This document shows, piece after piece, positions 60,727-64,000 of a DNA stretch of 64,000 nucleotides. The first letter of the stretch is position 1. Every line of letters begins with the position of its first letter. The notes beneath the pieces are model-generated. The model did no database searches, was not told where the DNA came from, and saw nothing but the letters and a program-made list of their open reading frames with translations. This stretch comes from Pseudobdellovibrionaceae bacterium (GTDB lineage: Bacteria; Bdellovibrionota; Bdellovibrionia; Bdellovibrionales; UBA1609): the NCBI GenBank assembly GCA_020635055.1, contig JACKAN010000009.1, positions 69,747 to 133,746 of the forward strand. The letters are read 5' to 3'. Both the position numbers and the translations under genes were made by a program.

Positions 60727-62529
60727 ATGGTTTTTAGATTATTTGTTTATTCTTTCTTACAGTTTGCCCTGTGTTTCACAGTTAATAGTCTAAAAATTTC
60801 ACTGGCTCATGCTTATAATGAATCAGGGCCAATATATCCTAGAGTCAACAATTGCGATGCCCAATTAAGTAGCACAAAAACATATGACCCCAATGACTCC
60901 ATTCTAAGGCTTCCCCAATATAAGTTTATGCGGCCAACTCATGACGGCTCAACTTATACACGAGTGCATGAAGAAGTGTTAGATAGTGCACGCAAGTTTA
61001 AGCTTATTTTAGATTTTAAAGAACTTGCAGATCTTAAACCTTTGCCACTTATGCCAAAGTTTCACGGTGAACTAAAAAAAATTACTTCTCAAATGAGCGA
61101 GAAAGAAAAAGCAAAATATTTACTAAATGTCCTTTTTGATAAACCCAATTACTTCGTACGTACTCCTAGTTATTTAACCCATAGTCTGTGGCATATGCCA
61201 GTTAATGCCGAATCTCCCCACGCCTTGACTTTTAATCATACTGAAAAAATGTGGTCCAGCTTAATACGTAGTACACAACCCATAACCACAAATTCATTAA
61301 TACCACTCCCCTACCCATTCCTAGTAAGTGGTGAAAGATTTAGAGAACAATATTATTGGGACACCTTTTTTGGCATTAAAGGTTTGTTAGTAACAGGAAG
61401 ATTAGAGCTGGCGCAAATGCAAGTAGAAAACTTATTACACTTAGTTAGACAATATGGTTTTGTACCTAATGGTAACCGCACTTATTATTTAACTCGATCC
61501 CACCCACCATTACTATCTTCAATGGTAAGAGATGTTTACTTAGCGACACTTAAAAGTAAGGATTATGACTCTGTAAAATTACATCAATGGTTAAGGCAAA
61601 CTTTGGATTTATTAAAAATGGAACACTCTTTTTGGATGAGCCCCAAGCGCTTTGATAAAAAAACAGGTTTGAATCATCATTGGGATGAGCTCAATAAAAC
61701 ACGCCCAGAAAGATGGGGTGAAGACGATGAAACTCAATTAGGGAAAACCTATAGAGACGTTAGAGCCGAGGCTGAATCCGGAGCGGATTTTACCGACACT
61801 TTTGAAGGACAAAGCAGTCAAGTGGCACCTATATTACTTAATTCGATTCTATATAAAATGGAAATGGATATTGCATGGATGGCGGAAAAATTAATTAAAA
61901 ATTCTTATCAATTGGATAATGACTCAAATATAAACATGAAGAAGACAATTCAAAGTTTCCGAAAAGCTGCCACTCGTAGACAAAAAAGTATGAACCGCTT
62001 TTTGTGGAATGCTGAACTGGGTATTTACCAAGACTATCAATTGTCTGAGAAACGTCGCTTGCCCTATATTAAAGCCGATGCGGCTGCTGCTCTTTACACC
62101 GAAGTTGCCTCTCCTACACAAGCCATCTCCATTGTGGATGCTCTCAATCGCAATTTAGTAAAGACCGGAGGATTGGTGGCTACAAATGTGGATTCCCATA
62201 AACAATGGGATTCTCCTTATGCCTGGGCCACCCATCAATTTTTTTATGTGGAGGGAACAAAAAAATATTCTCAAAAATTAGATAATTTTGAGGGCAAACA
62301 ATTACTAATGGATTCTAAAAATTTAGCACAAAAATGGATGAGGGCTATTGATACCATCTATTTAAAACACAATGCTATTTATGAAAAAATAAATGGCGAA
62401 ACCGGTGATCTACCCAAAAATGAGCCTGGAAAATACCCCAATCAAAAAGGGTTTTTGTGGACCAATTCTGTTTATGTTTGGTTTTTAATTGATAGCCTTG
62501 GTATTTATCCGGATTATAGACCTAAATAA
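60727..62529 (+). CDS. treA: Periplasmic trehalase (GH37)
   Basis: About 600 residues from the ATG at 60727; a TTG at 60709 is an alternative and neither has a strong ribosome site. Signal peptide to ISLAHA. GH37 signatures: PFLVSGERFREQYYWDTFF (signature 1) and QWDSPYAWATHQ (signature 2, usually QWDxPxGWAP). The acid in TFEGQSSQ and the C-terminal Glu region are where the catalytic residues fall. It splits trehalose into two glucose. The signature 1 PGG is changed to VSG. Confidence 0.85.
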   Translation: MVFRLFVYSFLQFALCFTVNSLKISLAHAYNESGPIYPRVNNCDAQLSSTKTYDPNDSILRLPQYKFMRPTHDGSTYTRVHEEVLDSARKFKLILDFKELADLKPLPLMPKFHGELKKITSQMSEKEKAKYLLNVLFDKPNYFVRTPSYLTHSLWHMPVNAESPHALTFNHTEKMWSSLIRSTQPITTNSLIPLPYPFLVSGERFREQYYWDTFFGIKGLLVTGRLELAQMQVENLLHLVRQYGFVPNGNRTYYLTRSHPPLLSSMVRDVYLATLKSKDYDSVKLHQWLRQTLDLLKMEHSFWMSPKRFDKKTGLNHHWDELNKTRPERWGEDDETQLGKTYRDVRAEAESGADFTDTFEGQSSQVAPILLNSILYKMEMDIAWMAEKLIKNSYQLDNDSNINMKKTIQSFRKAATRRQKSMNRFLWNAELGIYQDYQLSEKRRLPYIKADAAAALYTEVASPTQAISIVDALNRNLVKTGGLVATNVDSHKQWDSPYAWATHQFFYVEGTKKYSQKLDNFEGKQLLMDSKNLAQKWMRAIDTIYLKHNAIYEKINGETGDLPKNEPGKYPNQKGFLWTNSVYVWFLIDSLGIYPDYRPK

Positions 62530-62547
62530 TTTTAAATATTATTATTC

Positions 62548-62973
62548 TCAATTCCCAACAATAGTATCTGGTTTGCCTTGTCCACTTATGGCACCTAAAT
62601 CTATCCAGTTTTTAATTAAATTAATTTCGGAACTGCTTAAAGTTTCACTCTCAGATGGCATGTCACCATTTAACACCGATATATAAAGGAGGCTATTCGT
62701 AGAATCAAAAGGCAACACAATATTAGAACTCATAAGAGTATCATATGAAGTAAAATACACTCCACCACCGGCTAATTTATCATTGTGACAGTGCAAACAT
62801 TTTTTAGATAATACTTCATCATATACTTTTTCATATGTAGAAACCTCTAAAGATGATAAATCTGCGGATGAAAAGGTTTCAAAGCCAGAGCAATTTTGAA
62901 AAATTACAACTATACTTAGAAGCTTTAAACTTAATGGCAATCCCGGAAACCTAATTCCTTTTGTAAGTCTCAT
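62548..62973 (-). CDS. Stand-alone cytochrome c-like lipoprotein, paralogue of the DUF1592 N-terminal module
   Basis: 141 residues with GGGGGAG upstream. Signal peptide ends IFQNC, an atypical lipobox with Asn at -1. The rest aligns closely to the first module of the DUF1592 protein: KKCLHCHNDKLAGGGV, SYDTLMSSNIVLPF, NGDMPSESETLSSSEINLIKNWIDLGA. The single CxxCH may bind haem. Convergent with trehalase, 18 bp apart. Confidence 0.78.
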   Translation of the reverse strand: MRLTKGIRFPGLPLSLKLLSIVVIFQNCSGFETFSSADLSSLEVSTYEKVYDEVLSKKCLHCHNDKLAGGGVYFTSYDTLMSSNIVLPFDSTNSLLYISVLNGDMPSESETLSSSEINLIKNWIDLGAISGQGKPDTIVGN

Positions 62974-63099
62974 GGAAAGACTCCCCCATTAAAAAACAAT
63001 GTATTTTATTTATTATGATATCTCAGACTGAGAATTTATACATATTTATGCAAAATCATTAGATTATTCTCAAAATGAAACACTTACATTGGCTTTGCG

Positions 63100-63115
63100 C
63101 AGAACGTAAGTTCTG
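63100..63115. promoter_or_regulatory. Short dyad upstream of the maltoporin gene
   Basis: CAGAAC-GTAA-GTTCTG is a 6-bp perfect dyad 46 bp before the ATG, followed by a T-rich stretch. It could be an operator of a sugar-responsive repressor or a weak terminator. Confidence 0.3.
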
Positions 63116-63161
63116 TTAACTTTTTGCCTTTTTCACTTCGAACTGGCATTTTCCCACAACT

Positions 63162-64000
63162 ATGAAAACTAATAAATTTCCCCCAATGTATTTTACTCTT
63201 TGTCTGCTATTAACTCTTCCTACTTTTTCGAAGGCAGAAAGCACTACCGATTTTCATGGATATGTTCGTTCCAGCTTGAGTATGAGTCAAAATGGCAACT
63301 CTCAAGCTGTATTTCAAGCGCCCGGTGCCCAATCTAAATACCGTTTGGGAAATGAATCCGATACGGATATCGAATTGGCTATTGATCATAGAAGTAAATT
63401 AAAACTTACTGATGATGAATGGGTAGATACTCAATTTTTTTTCATGGTGGATGGTTATAAAACCCAAGGCGACAGCTCTGATATGAGTTTATCTGGGGTA
63501 CCTCAATTTTATATTAAGTTTTTAAATATGGGCTCCCAAAAAATGAATTTCTGGGTGGGTCGTAGATACTATGATCGCTTGAGCATTCATATGAATGATC
63601 ATTTTTGGTTGAATGCTGGCCAAGGTGCACATATTGGTGCTGGTCTAGATGATTGGTCCTTGGGCAATGGAAATTTAAATTTGGCTTTATTCCGTTATGA
63701 AGACAAAGATGTAGATGGCTTGGGAAGTCAAAGTACAGTTAAAGGTTTACTGAATTCAACGGCCTTGGATGCTCGTTATAAAGCCCTTAAATTAAATGAA
63801 AATACACAAATTAATTTCTGGTTGAACTTAACCAGTCGACATAAAAATGAAAGCCTCAATTATGATACTAAAAACGGTTATGGTTTGGGGCTTTGGCTAG
63901 AAAGCGAAAAGTTATTTGAAGGCAGCAACACTTTTGTTGCCACATATCGAAAGGGAGCAGCCATGGTTCAGGGGCTGTTTAATGCTCGCCCAATTCGCGA
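63162..64000 (+). CDS. lamB: Maltoporin (LamB-like), partial at the right edge
   Basis: 279 codons are visible and the frame stays open to the window end. Signal peptide MKTNKFPPMYFTLCLLLTLPTFSKA. The mature start STTDFHGYVRSSLSMSQNG, KYRLGNESDTDIELAIDH, VGRRYYDRLSIHMNDHFWLN and GQGAHIGAGL match LamB, including the motif where the family has YRxxDVHMxDFYYW. It should form an 18-stranded outer-membrane trimer for malto-oligosaccharides or trehalose. It lies near the periplasmic trehalase gene, which suggests a disaccharide-uptake role. Confidence 0.85.
   Translation, partial: MKTNKFPPMYFTLCLLLTLPTFSKAESTTDFHGYVRSSLSMSQNGNSQAVFQAPGAQSKYRLGNESDTDIELAIDHRSKLKLTDDEWVDTQFFFMVDGYKTQGDSSDMSLSGVPQFYIKFLNMGSQKMNFWVGRRYYDRLSIHMNDHFWLNAGQGAHIGAGLDDWSLGNGNLNLALFRYEDKDVDGLGSQSTVKGLLNSTALDARYKALKLNENTQINFWLNLTSRHKNESLNYDTKNGYGLGLWLESEKLFEGSNTFVATYRKGAAMVQGLFNARPIR

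Overview
AT-rich bacterial chromosome segment with dense, mostly operonic genes, standard stop codons, frequent signal peptides and lipoboxes, and several TTG/GTG starts supported by AGGAGG-like ribosome sites. The gene mix suggests a Gram-negative predatory or delta-type lineage, most likely Bdellovibrionota/Oligoflexia. It includes heptose kinase, outer-membrane beta-barrels, a maltoporin, MltA, a TonB-like protein, an FHA-GGDEF protein resembling Bdellovibrio DgcB, PilZ, and DUF1552/DUF1592 (planctomycete-type cytochrome) proteins. This assignment is an inference from gene content; there is no rRNA or tRNA gene here to confirm it. No CRISPR array, prophage or intact insertion sequence was seen.

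Layout. 1-3.9 kb: partial PhoH/PIN gene, PilZ protein, TonB-like protein, beta-barrel, lipoprotein aminopeptidase. 4.0-6.8 kb: an unusual ClpB-like double AAA+ ATPase with an N-terminal membrane segment and two pentapeptide repeat arrays. 6.8-7.8 kb: ECF sigma factor and a small partner. 8.0-13.1 kb: tightly packed signalling operon (coiled-coil protein, GGDEF, metallophosphoesterase, FHA-GGDEF, exported protein). 13.2-27 kb: housekeeping block (PfkB kinase, RlmN, heptose kinase, glutamate dehydrogenase, PyrD, Nudix, two glycosyltransferases, HU/IHF, EpmA, DUF4286, a histone-tail-like protein, GcvP).

26.7-46.7 kb is the accessory, rearranged part. It holds a Fic protein, a HigBA-type module whose antitoxin is frameshifted at an A8 tract, a GNAT remnant, a DUF952-GNAT fusion, small exported proteins, and two cases of an exported ORF bracketed by long direct repeats: 77 bp at 33.3/34.3 kb, and 97 bp derived from the 3' end of mtnA at 38.5/39.6 kb. 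It also holds an ABC-F protein with a degenerate second ATPase site, a LysR regulator, and a RES-like toxin tip with a candidate immunity protein. Embedded in this region are mtnP, mtnA and a class II aldolase, which together fit the methylthioadenosine 'DHAP shunt', plus RhlE, an Rsm22-like methyltransferase and a TIGR01212-type radical SAM protein.

46.7-64 kb: MnmC-like methyltransferase, ChaN-like protein, a MoxR-DUF58-transglutaminase operon with a GspE/PilB-like ATPase, GNAT, MltA, the DUF1592/DUF1552 pair, NnrS, periplasmic trehalase, a stand-alone cytochrome-like lipoprotein and the start of a maltoporin gene that runs off the right edge.
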